Shown one piece after another: positions 20,040-31,129 of a DNA stretch of 64,000 bases (positions within the stretch are counted from its first letter, which is position 1; the number at the start of each line of letters is the position of its first letter). The position numbers and the translations under genes are program-made. The stretch comes from Athripsodes cinereus (taxonomy: Eukaryota; Arthropoda; Insecta; Trichoptera; Leptoceridae). The stretch is from contig OX388321.1 of NCBI GenBank assembly GCA_947579605.1, positions 15,677,614 to 15,741,613 of the forward strand. The letters are read 5' to 3'. The notes below the pieces were generated by a model. It was not told the DNA's origin and made no database searches. It saw only the letters and a program-made list of their open reading frames with translations.

Positions 20040-21783
20040 TGGAACAGAATAAATTTGATGAAAGCGGCCAATATTGATTTTATATAGATTAGTAGGATTT
20101 ATTTTTTTAGTAACTTGCAACACATCGATTTGGAACGGAAGTCATATTCAGGTACCATGCGGCGTGTAGAAGATAGTTACAATATAATCGCGAATTACTA
20201 TAGGAGGCGTAGGTAAGTAATAGATCACGTGACTGTATTCAATAGGTTGCTAATATTAAATATGGTTTCGCCATTTTTTACGATTTAGTAAATGTTATAA
20301 AGTGATAGATTGTTGAGATAATAAATAAGGTTATTGGTTATTTGGGTCCAAAATAAGAGTATTTATATAAGTGGAGTAATGTTGATTAAACATGCGTATC
20401 AAGAACATAAAATAGGAAGAATTATAAATTGATGAGTTTATACGTATATCAGTGACGTGGCAACATTTGCTCGCCTTACGGTTCAGTTAAGTTTGAAGGT
20501 TATATATTATTGGGCAAGCGGTATCCCGGCCTCACTTGTCCGGCAGATTTTTGATCACCACATCTTGATTAAGTATTTGTAGGTTTCAAATACCTACTTT
20601 TGTTCAGTAATGTAAAATCAGTGTGAATTAGATTGTTTGAATTAGTTATCTGAACGAATCATCAGGATTGATGTCATATTATTCTGTACCGCACAGATTA
20701 GAAGGTATGTAAATTAAGTAATTGGATGATGTATTAATTAAAGTAAATTTCTTCAGTGAGGATCTCGTGTATAAAAAGTAGCATCTCTAATAGAAAGTTT
20801 TGTTCTTTTATTTAGATGCGGTTTCAATCATCGGATATTTCAATCATCGGATATTTCAATCATCGGATATTTCAATCATCGGATATTTCAATGATCGGAT
20901 ATTTCAATCATCGGATATTTCAGTTATCGGCTATTTCAGTCACTGGCTATTTCAGTTATCAGCGATACCAAATTTAGGAGATGTATAGTATTGGCGATCC
21001 CATTGATAAGCGAACTCAGCTTATCAGCGATCGGTTATCAACGTGTTCACTGTTAAGATGAAGATCAGTGAACGGCGATATCAGAGATACGATGGGCAGA
21101 TAGGATTAGTATCAGTAACTGGGGGTTACGTGTATGAAGGATGGATTCATACTTGCGGGTATGTTATCAGAAGGAAGGCTTGATTCAATCAGGGGAAAAT
21201 TCTGTTGGAGGTGTAACGGACTGCGGTCGAAGAAGAGATCTACGTAGCACGTGGATGTACATGTAAAGATAGAGATTGGAGGATAAACGGGAATCTATAA
21301 AGAAAAGGTCAGATCCACCAATTATTATAATATTGTTAAGTGAAACAAATGCATGGTTTTACTTAACCCAAGTATATACACATTGTTGTAGTTATTTAAT
21401 TAAATAGTCTAGAAATAAGATGCATTTCATGCTTTTGAGATTATATTTTTTTGTTGGTTACATAATTGTCATGATTGTGTAAATTATGAATTGATCCACA
21501 TGTCTTGGCCAGGAGTCGAGAGATAGTGGCTAATAAAGCAAGTTATTATAAAGTAAACGTTTTATTGAACACACCCACCACCGGGTGGAGAGAATTCAAT
21601 TAGAACATATTATTTTATTATTTTTATTTTTTTGTTTGATTGCCAATAATTTTATTAACAAGTAGAAAAACCTAGAATCCAATCCACCACCTGAGATGTG
21701 TTCTAAATGGAGTTTCTCCAGCTGAATTTATATCATGCTCTACCATGTTCTACCACGGGCAAGTGGTCATAAATTATGCTCCA
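20040..21783 (+). repeat. 3' LTR of the Ty3/gypsy element
   Basis: 1744 bp, same ends and length as the 5' LTR, and no mismatch seen in the blocks compared. It includes the minisatellite at 20822-20965 and the polyadenylation signal AATAAA at 21532-21537. It is followed directly by the target duplication ATCC at 21784-21787. A chance frame continues from the LTR into flanking DNA at 21745-21966. Confidence 0.93.
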
Positions 21784-21787
21784 ATCC

Positions 21788-23210
21788 AGTGCATAAAACA
21801 CATTATTAATATAAGCCCAGCGTATGGTTTTATTATATTTCCGTACTATCGTGTACTACCGCATATAATTATCAATGTCTTGGATAAAAATTGCTTAAAC
21901 CGAGAGAGCACTTTCGAACACTACGTTAAAAACGACGAGAAGGACAAAAAAAATTGCTGCGTTTAATTAACACAAATTATTATAAAATCAGTCCAGTTGC
22001 ATATTATAAGCCAGACTTGTTAGACGATTTAGATGACGCAACCGAATAAAAATATGTTTTAATACAACATTGCATCGAATTTAGACATGGTGAGGGATGT
22101 GCGCGAAATTTAAAATGATGACATTGTTGACTGTACAAATTTTACATTTTTTTAAATTATTTCTAAGCTAAAAACCTCAGGTAAAGCCGGTTTTTTTTTG
22201 GCTTGCATGGAAGTTGCGTTACTGCTAGTAGGTACATATTGTGTACCTCTTCATATGATAATTAACAGGTAAAAATCTAGGCAGTAGGTACCTGTATGAT
22301 AACATATAATTTGATAAATTGATTTCTGAAAACAGATTTTTCAATAATAATAAGAGTGCCTTTAATCAATTGAAATTTCAGGTCCAATTCCCAGTTTATT
22401 AGGAAATCTTGAAATATTTTTAATTACTCTGGACTATGATAATTCATAGCTTTAACTAACTTCATAATAAATTATGTTCTATCTATCTATACCCTCATGC
22501 CGTCTCCCAGGTGGGGTAGACAGAGAGAACGGAACGCCATATAGATATATCCTTACACACTTCTTTCGCTTCCTCTACATTCATCCAGTTTCTCATACAT
22601 GCACGCCGATTTCTCTTTTAACCAACACTCGGCCTCCCGTAAGAATTTGATCCACGTGATCAAGCCACATGGTTCTTGGACATGGTTCTTTGATAAATGG
22701 AAGTCCCCAGACTTCCGCGGTATCCGGTGGGTCCTTCAATGTGTCTTAAAATTTCATGTCAACCAAAATCCAAATGTTTGATTTTGTCATTTTAAAACGA
22801 AAAAAAATCAATAAGGCTGAGGAAAAAATTGACAAAACACATGTTCCAAACACGTTTTGCAACATGCAGAAATATTTTCAATAAGTACAAGCTTATTTAA
22901 TTTAACTTTCATGGACACGGAGGGGATAGTTTGCATGTTTATTGCGTGCAATTTGTTTGGTGGCTAACCCACCCATGAGTAATTCGTTGACTGTATAAAT
23001 TAATGATTTTCTTTAATATTTTTTCTATAGTTGGTAGTGCCTTAACGCACTGAGCGAAGCCGTACATAAAGTTAGTCATAACTGAATAAGTGCATTAAAA
23101 CCATCAATTTGTTCATTAATTATTGTTTGCATAACAATGCACAATATGTTTTTAACAATTACTTATAGCTACTGACTCACCTCATAATTCAATCAATTCA
23201 TAAAGACAGG
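21788..23210. other. Intergenic stretch between the retrotransposon and the odorant-binding protein gene
   Basis: No credible gene. It holds a decayed RTE-like LINE tail at about 22485-22720 and the end of a family A repeat at about 22900-22995. The rest is AT-rich unique-looking sequence. Confidence 0.5.
22485..22720 (-). mobile_element. Decayed RTE-like LINE C-terminal fragment
   Basis: This is the third copy of the tail seen at 4360-4760. It has the GGTGGGGTAGACAGAGAGAAC, TTTCGCTTCCTC and CACGCCGATTTCT blocks in the same order. The frame is broken by small indels. Confidence 0.6.
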
Positions 23211-23220
23211 TATATATTAA
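23211..23220 (+). promoter_or_regulatory. Possible TATA box of the odorant-binding protein gene
   Basis: TATATATTAA, 121 bases before the chosen ATG. In this AT-rich DNA it is weak evidence, but the position suits a short 5' UTR. Confidence 0.3.
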
Positions 23221-23331
23221 AGATTATTATGCAGAATGATTTGCAGATTAATAGTAGGTTACTTAACCATGGATAAAGTTAGGAGAACCTCACATTGTAT
23301 AGTTAGCAGTATGGTGAATAATAGACTGGCA

Positions 23332-26300
23332 ATGAACATTGCAGCATTGACTATTCTTGTCTTTGCTGCAGTTCGTACGTCTGAAGCATACCTTGGTGAT
23401 GATGTAAGCAATTTTTTTGTCCTTATAATTCTCACAATATTTTTTACACAATGTTTTTTTTTTTTTTTTTTTTTTTTCCTTCATTTATGGCATAGTTTTA
23501 CACAATGTCTTATTGCAAAAAAAAACACAGTATGTAGTTAACATCAAAATAACATTATTAACTTCGCTTTCTAGTATTCGGAGGCTCTCGACTCATCATC
23601 AGGCGATTAGAAAAAATACACACTTGACGATGGAGTCTATCGTCTCCGAATACCAGTAAGAGAAGTTAACAAAGTCATTTGGAAGTTTACTATATACTGT
23701 GTTTTTTCTTCAATTTATCTAGAAAACTATTTATTAAAAATCATTAAACAAAACAAAGGTAGAGAAAAGTTTTGAAAAACTGGAAAACGGTAATTACAAA
23801 ATAAAATCGTATCTATGTAGGTTACAATTTGACATACTTAAACTATTCCAAGTTTTCAAAAAAAAAGATTAAATTTAATGTTTGTGTTTTAATGTAGTGA
23901 ATATTTATTTTAATATAAAATTTAATATGTATACTAAAACACTGTTAATTTTCACTGTGATACAGTATTTTGTCAATTATTGTACTCACTGCCGAGCGCT
24001 TATTTATTCATCAATTAATGAAATACAGTATCACGGTGAAAATTAACAGTATTATTGTATACATTTTAAATTGTAATTACCATTTTATCCGTACTTTTGT
24101 AAGTCGATTTTGTTGGACTGGTTTAGTGTCTAGTTGTCTACTTAGGGTTCCTCCTGACAACACCATGTCCATATAAATTCAACAATATAGAATATCACAA
24201 AAGTTTTAAAACATATTGTTCAAAATATATAAAGTACATTTGATTTACTTTTCAGTGGATTCCAGAGAAATTCAGAAATGATGTTTTGAAACCGACATCT
24301 GAAAAATGTATTACAAAACAGGGTACTAGCAGAGGTATGACCAATCAAAACACAAATTTAATTATCATATTTTAAATATTCATCTTGATTACTATATTTT
24401 CTTCTCGTTTTAAGGAAAACATAGGTACATATACACAACTACATTTTATATTTTCAGATGTCATTGCAAAAGTGAAGAGCGGAAATATTGAAGACACCGA
24501 TGAAATTGAGGTAACTTAGATATCATAATGAAAATCGTACACGTAAAAATTCGTGTAAATGAAAAGTACCAAAGACATCAACATTAGAGAGGTACCTGCA
24601 CAGCGATAATGTTTTAATATTTTTTTGTTTCAGAAATATCTCCTCTGTGTATTTGAAGAATTAGACTTGGTAAATATTAATTTCAATGTTTCATTATATT
24701 ATACAAAATTTAGAATGATTTGAATATTCAAATTGGCATAAAGTATCCACTATCTTTACAAAACAATCTGTAAAAAACACTATCTCTCCCAGCTTTATTC
24801 TATTTGAGTTAATGTGTGTAGCCCAATCACGAGCTTACATTACTTTATACGTATTGAAAATGTGACATCACAACTTAGAATAATTCAAAGCTTCCAATAA
24901 TTCTCAGCAGTAGGTAAGTGATAGGTACCTACTTGCCTATTTTTGTACATAAAATTATGAATTCAAATTTCCTCGAAACAGACTCTAGCTTAATGAGATG
25001 ACAAAGTGGAAATTATTATATTACTATATGGGTATTGGTTTATATTTGTGCATTTGAGGAAATAAATGAATTTGAATTTCCCCCACTTGTAGTAAATATC
25101 GTAATGGTATAAAATTTTGAACTATTCAAAACTGTGACGTCATATATTCAATTCTTCTCCTTCTTCTTCTACTACTACAATATCATCATGGCATAATATT
25201 CCACACGTGGAGTAGCTGCATTTTCGATTAGTCGATTTTCAAATATGTTCTTTGATCTTTAGATTTTTTTGTGGCTTGAAATTGTTTTGTTAAACTATTT
25301 CTAATATTATAAATATTTTTTAGATTGACAAAGAACACAATGAATTTGAGTACTGGAAAATCATGACAATGGTACCACACGAAATAAAAAAGATCATCTT
25401 CGAGATGAACAAGGGCTGCCACAACATTGCAGGGTCCGACTACGGAAAAGCCTCTTTCGAGTTCATCAAATGTCTTTTTAAACGCGATCCTGATGTAAGT
25501 AGATTACAAGTGCTTTATTAAAATCTGTACCTAGGCGCCTAATTGGAGTTATTTCTCATTTTTGTTTCACTTCCTTAGTGAGAATAGTGGCACTTTTATA
25601 TGAAACATTGATAGTTTCAAATAGTTCTCTCGAGTGGTAGGTACTCGATCACTTTCATTAGAAAACTTATATTTAATTACGTGACAATACTTATAGTTTA
25701 TTTATCTCCTATGTAAGGTAACCAACGGATTCACTGCATTAATAAACATTAGTTTTATTCTGTCTCCGTGTCCTGAAATAAAAGACATCCAGGATGGGTA
25801 GCATATTTAAATGTTGAAATCAAGATGTCTATCTATCTATATCTAATCTACTATTATGGTGTCTTCACTGTCTTCCTTGTCAGTATGCTATACCTAATCT
25901 GCATGCAGACTTTTCAGAGTCAAAAAAAAACAGAATGAGTAGCTAATGTAATGTGTGAAATCAAGATGTCAAATATCTTATTCTCTTTATTTTAAGAACA
26001 CCTGACATTTATAAGGAATTCCAAAACTAGCATAAAAGGGTGGGAGACCTTCTCTATTCCGGATACTCCACATTTTTTTCTCAATTGGAGACCTTTAGCA
26101 TACGTTCCGAGGTCTTTACAAATAAAACTCTTTACTTTAAAGGTTGTTTTTACTTCCTTATCGACTCTATATTCAGTTCAATAACGATCAATCATTTTAA
26201 TCATAAAAACATAAGTATCTATACAAATAAATTGTTTTATTTATCCCTGAATATTAAACACGATTTAATAGGAGGTATATTGCTGTATCTTATCTTGATA

Positions 26301-27554
26301 CACTTGAAAAATAAACTCTCTCGACTTATTAAAAGATAAGAATCAATGATTTTTTTATTGAAGATATTTTTAAGTGCATCTGCCTACAAATTTGATATAG
26401 TTTTTGTATCTATGTGTTGGCAATCCTGCTCATAAAAAAATGGGTACCCTGTGAAATGATCGAAACATCAATCACACTTGATCCGAATGTGCAAAGACGC
26501 GGATAGTGTAATGCCCCTTTCTCTGTAACTGGGTTAAATAGGGAAATAACTCATGTTTGATCAAAATATTGTAAATTTAATTTCTTTCTACTGAATTATC
26601 TTTCCTGAAACTATCCAAATAATAATAGTATTCTAGACAACTGATTTCGGGCCCTTTTGCAAAAAAATCTCCACAAGGATGCAAATACTCAAATATCTTA
26701 GGGAAAATAGGTTTCCCAATCATTTCTGTGAGTTTTCTGGTAGTCTTTTACGAGACAGGCAGGTATTTCTTCCTTCCCTTCCTTCGTTAAATCTTCCCAC
26801 ACAAGACATTTCAATATTTTCACATCTTCAATTCGACTCCTGTGAGAGCCAGTGATATGTTATACCTAGATTTGAAATATGAATCTCAAACATGTACCAT
26901 CAATAAAATCTCTTTGCGGACCTTGGTGCCGCAATTTTTAATTTGAAAAAAAGCGACACACATATAAATTGTTTGTAGATAACAAGAGATAGACAATATG
27001 AGAATGGGGATTACTACAGACGTCAAAGGCCGGTAGAAAGAGATGAATATATACATAAGAAAAGAGATGAATATATATTACTCAGGTATTGTACCTCGAC
27101 GGGTGGGTACACATTTTTAGAGAATATTTGTATGACATTGCGAATCTAGTTGTAACATATCACTGGTGAGAGCAGTATCCGTTGTAAACCTTTCAAATAA
27201 AATAGTCACAGTGGATCAATAAAAACTTGCATTTCGTTCTATTATAAATCTATAATAGAAAAAACATTTTCCAATTATGGAATTTTTTATCTAATTATGG
27301 AATTCTACTACCAATACTAAAAATAAGACACAGCGGAATTACTAAACAACAATTGTACAATTTTTCTTATATTTAATTCAACGATAAGGTTATGGTACAA
27401 AGAGGACAATTTTCAAGTCTATTGTACGAAAAAAGTCCACTACTTTACCCAATCCTAAAGTTGTAGTGTAGAATTTATTTATTTTATTTACTAAGTAGGT
27501 ACCTAAATAATACTTTTTTTATCCACATTTCAGCATTTTGCCTTCCTATTTTGA
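23332..27554 (+). CDS. Minus-C odorant-binding protein (PBP/GOBP family), six exons
   Basis: Exons 23332-23403, 24256-24334, 24458-24510, 24634-24669, 25324-25494 and 27534-27554 join in phase to 432 nt, 143 aa plus stop. All donors are GT (GTAAGC, GTATGA, GTAACT, GTAAAT, GTAAGT) and all acceptors AG. Residues 1-19 (MNIAALTILVFAAVRTSEA) are the signal peptide. The mature ~124 aa is the usual OBP size and all-helical in look. Cysteines of the six-cysteine pattern: C1 in SEKC, C3 in YLLCVF, C4 in NKGC, C6 in FIKC. The C2 site (four before C3) is Lys and the C5 site (nine before C6) is Gly. That is exactly the minus-C subclass, with two disulphides. The last exon adds only six residues, HFAFLF, a common OBP ending. 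Role: soluble carrier of small hydrophobic ligands in sensillum lymph or other fluids. In-frame ATGs at 23236, 23269 and 23311 are alternatives. Confidence 0.88.
23518..23707. mobile_element. Palindromic MITE-like element in OBP intron 1
   Basis: AAAAAACACAGTATGTAG at the left pairs with CTATATACTGTGTTTTTT at the right. The inner CTAGTATTCGGAG pairs with CTCCGAATACCAG. About 190 bp with no coding capacity. Confidence 0.65.
23927..24065. mobile_element. Short palindromic MITE-like element in OBP intron 1
   Basis: Arms of roughly 45 bases: ACTGTTAATTTTCACTGTGA and TACAGTATTT at the left match TCACGGTGAAAATTAACAGT and AAATACAGTA at the right. They enclose about 45 bases. Outer ends are ATGTATAC and GTATACAT. 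Confidence 0.65.
25765..26075 (-). repeat. Diverged family A repeats in the last OBP intron
   Basis: Reverse-oriented landmarks: AAGACATCCAGGATGGGTAG, AAATCAAGATGTC twice, then AGAACACCTGACATTTATAAGG and GTGGGAGACCTTCTCTATTC..GGATACTCCAC. There are probably two overlapping insertions. Confidence 0.45.
26080..27500. other. Remainder of the last OBP intron
   Basis: AT-rich. I see no exon-like frame or recognisable element other than the family A debris at its start. Confidence 0.4.
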
Positions 27555-27604
27555 ACAACACTGCTCCAACTGAATTTCGCTAGAAAATTGGAAAAATCCC
27601 CATA

Positions 27605-27610
27605 AATAAA
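27605..27610 (+). terminator. Polyadenylation signal of the odorant-binding protein gene
   Basis: AATAAA about 50 bases after the TGA at 27552-27554. It supports the call of the tiny last exon. Confidence 0.5.
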
Positions 27611-28111
27611 TAATGGTGTTTTAATATTCATGTACAAAATATTACGATAAGAATTATTTATCAAGAAAATTGTACGACCTAACTTGTGAAATAAACTTAA
27701 GATAAAGAAAAACATTTGCAACATTGTCTTGATTGATTAATTTCCTGTTTCTGTTCTACTTACTTCTTTCAAGCACCTGTATGAATGAAGTGAAGAACCA
27801 AGCACCTTATGATTGAAATTATTAGCTTTTTCAAAAGCATAGTAAGTATTTGAGAGTTTGAGGCAAATATATTTTCAAAAATAAAATTGTAAAATGTTAA
27901 TCAACTTATCATTTTTGGAAAAAGTTTTTATAAACCATTTTCTAGCATTTTGCAAAATCTCTAGTTTTTTTTTTCAAGGAATAAATATAACACATCAGTG
28001 ATAAATTGTTGGTGTAGGTATACCTACACATATTATATGATTTATTCATCTGTACTACCTATTTGAATAATAGTATAAGTGGGGTAACCAACAAACTCAT
28101 TCAATATTTCA

Positions 28112-28351
28112 TTGGCTGGCAAAAAGTGGATCTCCTACTCTTTAATGTAAGTATTTGAGTGTCCTGTAAAAGGTAAATATTTGTAAAACAACCTGTATAA
28201 GACATTTAACATCCTCAATTCATCAATGGGGTATGTCACCCTCCCTAAAAAAACTCAACTTTCATAGATATGTAGAGGACGTCTTTCATATATTTCATAT
28301 GTAATTTATCTGCTGTCTACCCTATTTGTAGGAAAATTCTCGATGGTATGT
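28112..28351 (+). repeat. Family A dispersed repeat
   Basis: TGGCAAAAAGTGGATCTCCTAC, GAGTGTCCTGTAAAAGG and CTGTCTACCCTATTTGTAGG, then the CGATGGTATG tail, occur in the family order. Confidence 0.5.
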
Positions 28352-28926
28352 ATCTTTGAGTTTTCTAATAAATTATGCATCAAATACTGAAAACTGTAAA
28401 GAAGATGATAAAATATTATTTATAAATTAAATTAAAACAGTATTTATTGATTTTATATAAATAACACATCTAATAATCCATAGTTGTGTACATGAGTTAC
28501 CTATCCTCTTCAAAAAAATATTAATATCAATTCAATGTGAATCATCATAGATAATCTGAGATAATCTGTATCGCTGGCTAGCAATACAGATTATATCAAA
28601 TAATTAATTGTAAACCAATTACTTATATACTTATTTGGTATTAATTTAATACGTACTGTTGTTGTTTTTTTGTATCATCTTATTCTGTATTAAGGAATTA
28701 CTTTAATTACACATCAATTTGTTTAAATTTGTATGTATGTATATGCTGATCATATCTTAGAAAAACTAACTATACAGTATTGCAATGGATTCGAAAATAA
28801 TAAATACCCTCTATATGAATTTACATCCCTAGTGAAGGTTTGAGAACAATAAAACATTACCTAGTTAGATATTGCAACTTGCATGCTTGTATCAATCGTA
28901 TTTTTAATAAATAAATTTTGTAAAAT

Positions 28927-29142
28927 AATAAAATTAATGTATTACAGAACACTGTTTTACTTCCACTTCACTTTATTTAAATGTCAGAACGTTTTCGAAC
29001 ATTAACGAACAGTTAATGTTCGTTAACGTTCGTTCGTTCGTTAATGTTCGTCGTAATGAACAGTTAATTTTCGAAAACGTTCTGACATTTAAATAAAGTG
29101 AAGTGGAAGTAAGACAGTGTTCTGTAATACATTAATTTTATT
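28927..29142. mobile_element. Large palindromic (foldback) element
   Basis: Arms of about 73 bases are near-perfect reverse complements. AATAAAATTAATGTATTACA..GTTTTCGAA at the left (28927-29000) returns at 29068-29142. A centre of about 65 bases is itself rich in GTTCGTTAACG-type short repeats. No coding capacity. The near identity of the arms suggests recent activity or gene conversion. Confidence 0.8.
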
Positions 29143-29399
29143 GTTTTATAAAATGACGTTCCACAAAGTTTCTCTCGAAAATTTAATAATTTTGTATCAA
29201 AATTGCTTATAAATTTATCAGAAGGAAATACCTCACCATAATAAGTTAATCATTTTCAATATCAACACAGACGATATTAAAAAACAGTAGATGAAATTTG
29301 TATTTTAAATGTCGTTGTGGAATTCTACTACCTAAACACAGACTCGGTGAATGAATCAACAGAACAGACATAGTACTTACTAGTAATGGTGTCTAGGAT

Positions 29400-29585
29400 A
29401 TTTTTTTTCAAATGAGTATCTGGGGCTTTGTTATAAACGCAAATACAACTTTATACACCTTCCAGAGTAGGATAAAAACTTGTGTTGTGAAAGGGAAGTT
29501 TACTAACTCCTGGGATCAAACCGCGTACTTCCTGTGCAGGGGACCAAGACTTCACCTCCAGGTTACCGATGAACTTATACATTTA
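29400..29585 (-). repeat. tRNA-derived SINE-like repeat, same family as 62725-62882
   Basis: It shares GGGCTTTGTTATAAACGCAAA, AACTTGTGTTGTGAAAGGG and TGGGATCAAACC..GTTACCGA with the copy near 62.8 kb. The reverse-complemented GATCAAACC corresponds to a decayed Pol III B box. Confidence 0.5.
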
Positions 29586-30194
29586 ATTTTGATTTATGTC
29601 AAATCCAGATTCATATTTTCAAATATAATTTTATTTTCTGTTATAAGCATAGAAAAAAACACATCTTTTGTTTATTAAGATAAATTTATACCATTGTTCA
29701 AAATGATCATGAATTCATTCACTTATCAACCTTTTGACTCTTCGCAAAATATCAGAATGAGAATGGACCTCTTTCGATGAAAGAGATTCTGCACCAATTG
29801 AAGCACCCACAGCACTCCTAATGTTCAAAATAACTAATATATATAAATTGCTTATCAATTTATTATTTTTAACATTTCTGATATTCCCAGAGTAATAGAG
29901 GGTGTGAATTTGAGTATTTGATTATGTTGTCAATATTTAATGGGATTAAAACTATTGTTAGGTACACACCAAAAGGTCAGAGGTATCAATGTCATTTTTA
30001 TGCTCACCTGACGACAATTATATACCTAATAGATATTTGGATGCACTTTGAAGCAAGGTCTTAATTACTTAGTAAATATTACACTGCTTAGTAACGATAT
30101 TATTAAATGCATTTAAGAATAACGATTCATGAATATTAATCCCCAATTTTTTTAGTAATTTAATTTACCTATGTATAATTTGTAAATTAAAAAA

Positions 30195-30420
30195 TTAGTC
30201 AACACCAACGAAACTGGATTGGCCACAACATCAGGCACCTAAGCCTGCTCATCACCATCGTGGAGGGCAAGATCGAAGGCAGAAATGGTAAAAGCTGACC
30301 AAGAAGCACCTACGTGGATCAAGTGAAGAAGGACATGAACTGTGGCACATAATTACGTAGAATTAAAGAGAGTAGCAAACAATAAAGAGGAATGGATAGG
30401 AAAATCTTTGTCTATATACT
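30195..30420 (+). mobile_element. Decayed copy of the RTE-like LINE C-terminus
   Basis: It follows the LINE at 571-770 almost base for base (ACTGGATTGGCCACAACATC, GACATGAACTGTGGCACAT), but with stops and indels. Confidence 0.7.
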
Positions 30421-30464
30421 TATAGTGATAAAGATCTATATATAGTAACATGCCATGTATTACA

Positions 30465-30620
30465 AGTGGCATAGCCAGCAGGATAAGGACAAATAATAAA
30501 CATGCAAGCTCTACTCTCTGCGAAGATAAAAATCAAGGCATTCATAATGGATGAGATACCTCATTGTTGAATCAAAGGTGTTAAGTGGCTTACTTGTGAT
30601 ATTTTACAAAATCCTGGCTT
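30465..30620 (-). repeat. Family A repeat fragment
   Basis: ACAAGTGGCATAGCCAGCAG, AACATGCAAGCTCTACTCTC and AAATCAAGGCATTCATAATGG occur in the reverse-orientation order of the family. Confidence 0.5.
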
Positions 30621-30734
30621 CCATGTTATCAAAAACAAGCAGTCCGCACCGGCTTCGCACAGGTAGATAGGTATTTAAAAAATAAATAAGTTTTAGTAAA
30701 GATCCCTAATTTTTTGAAAATAGAATTTTACACA

Positions 30735-31125
30735 AATTATCAGTGACGCAAAGATCCATGGAAAGGAGAATGCTGGGTATTTCACTGAGAGACAGGAAAA
30801 CTAATGTATGGATCAGAGAAAAGACCAGGGTCGTCGATGTCGTTCACAAAGTTTCTAGTCAGAAATGGAGTTGGGCTGGTCATGTGGCCAGAAACACAGA
30901 CTCTAGGTGGACAAAGAAAGTTCTGGAGTGGAGACCTAGAACAGGCAGAAGAAGTGTTGGTAGGCCTCAAGCACGATGGTCGGACGACATAAGACGGGTT
31001 GCAGGGGTCGGCTGGATGCGGTCTGCCCAGGATAGAGAGCTGTGGAGATCAATGGGGGAGGCCTATGTTCAACAATGGACGCAGGGAGGCTGACATGATG
31101 ATGATGATGATGATAATAAAGCCTA
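30735..31125 (+). mobile_element. RTE-like LINE C-terminal fragment, intact reading frame
   Basis: The frame 30743-31093 encodes the C-terminal tail only: QRSMERRMLGISLRDR, a WSWAGHVAR block, KVLEWRPRTG, SVGRP and a final YVQQWTQGG. It ends in a run of ATG/ATGATG triplets. This tail is very common in lepidopteran genomes and belongs to 5'-truncated RTE-type elements. No RT core is present. Confidence 0.8.
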
Positions 31126-31129
31126 TGTC

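Larger units (their letters stand above)
10099..21783 (+). mobile_element. Complete Ty3/gypsy LTR retrotransposon (11.7 kb)
   Basis: It is bounded by two direct repeats of 1744 bp that start TGGAAC and end CTCCA, and flanked by the 4-bp target duplication ATCC (10095-10098 and 21784-21787). Order inside: 5' LTR, primer-binding-site-like sequence, 1.6-kb leader, one gag-pol frame, 2.3-kb non-coding 3' region, purine tract AGAGGGGG (20027-20034), 3' LTR. Pol order PR-RT-RNaseH-IN places it in Ty3/gypsy. No env frame follows. I saw no difference between the LTRs in the many blocks I compared, so insertion was recent. Very long LTRs recall the Ulysses/Osvaldo lineage of Drosophila; that placement is a guess. 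With an unbroken polyprotein it may be competent to move. Confidence 0.95.
27615..30190. other. Intergenic stretch with repeats only
   Basis: It contains a family A copy (28112-28351), a small hairpin near 28559-28598, a large palindromic element (28927-29142) and a SINE-like piece (about 29400-29585). No gene seen. Confidence 0.5.

Noticed and set aside
23236..23541. 101-codon ORF with a poly-Phe stretch
   Set aside because: Only its first half is coding, as OBP exon 1. After the donor GTAAGC at 23404 the frame runs into a poly(T) intron tract.
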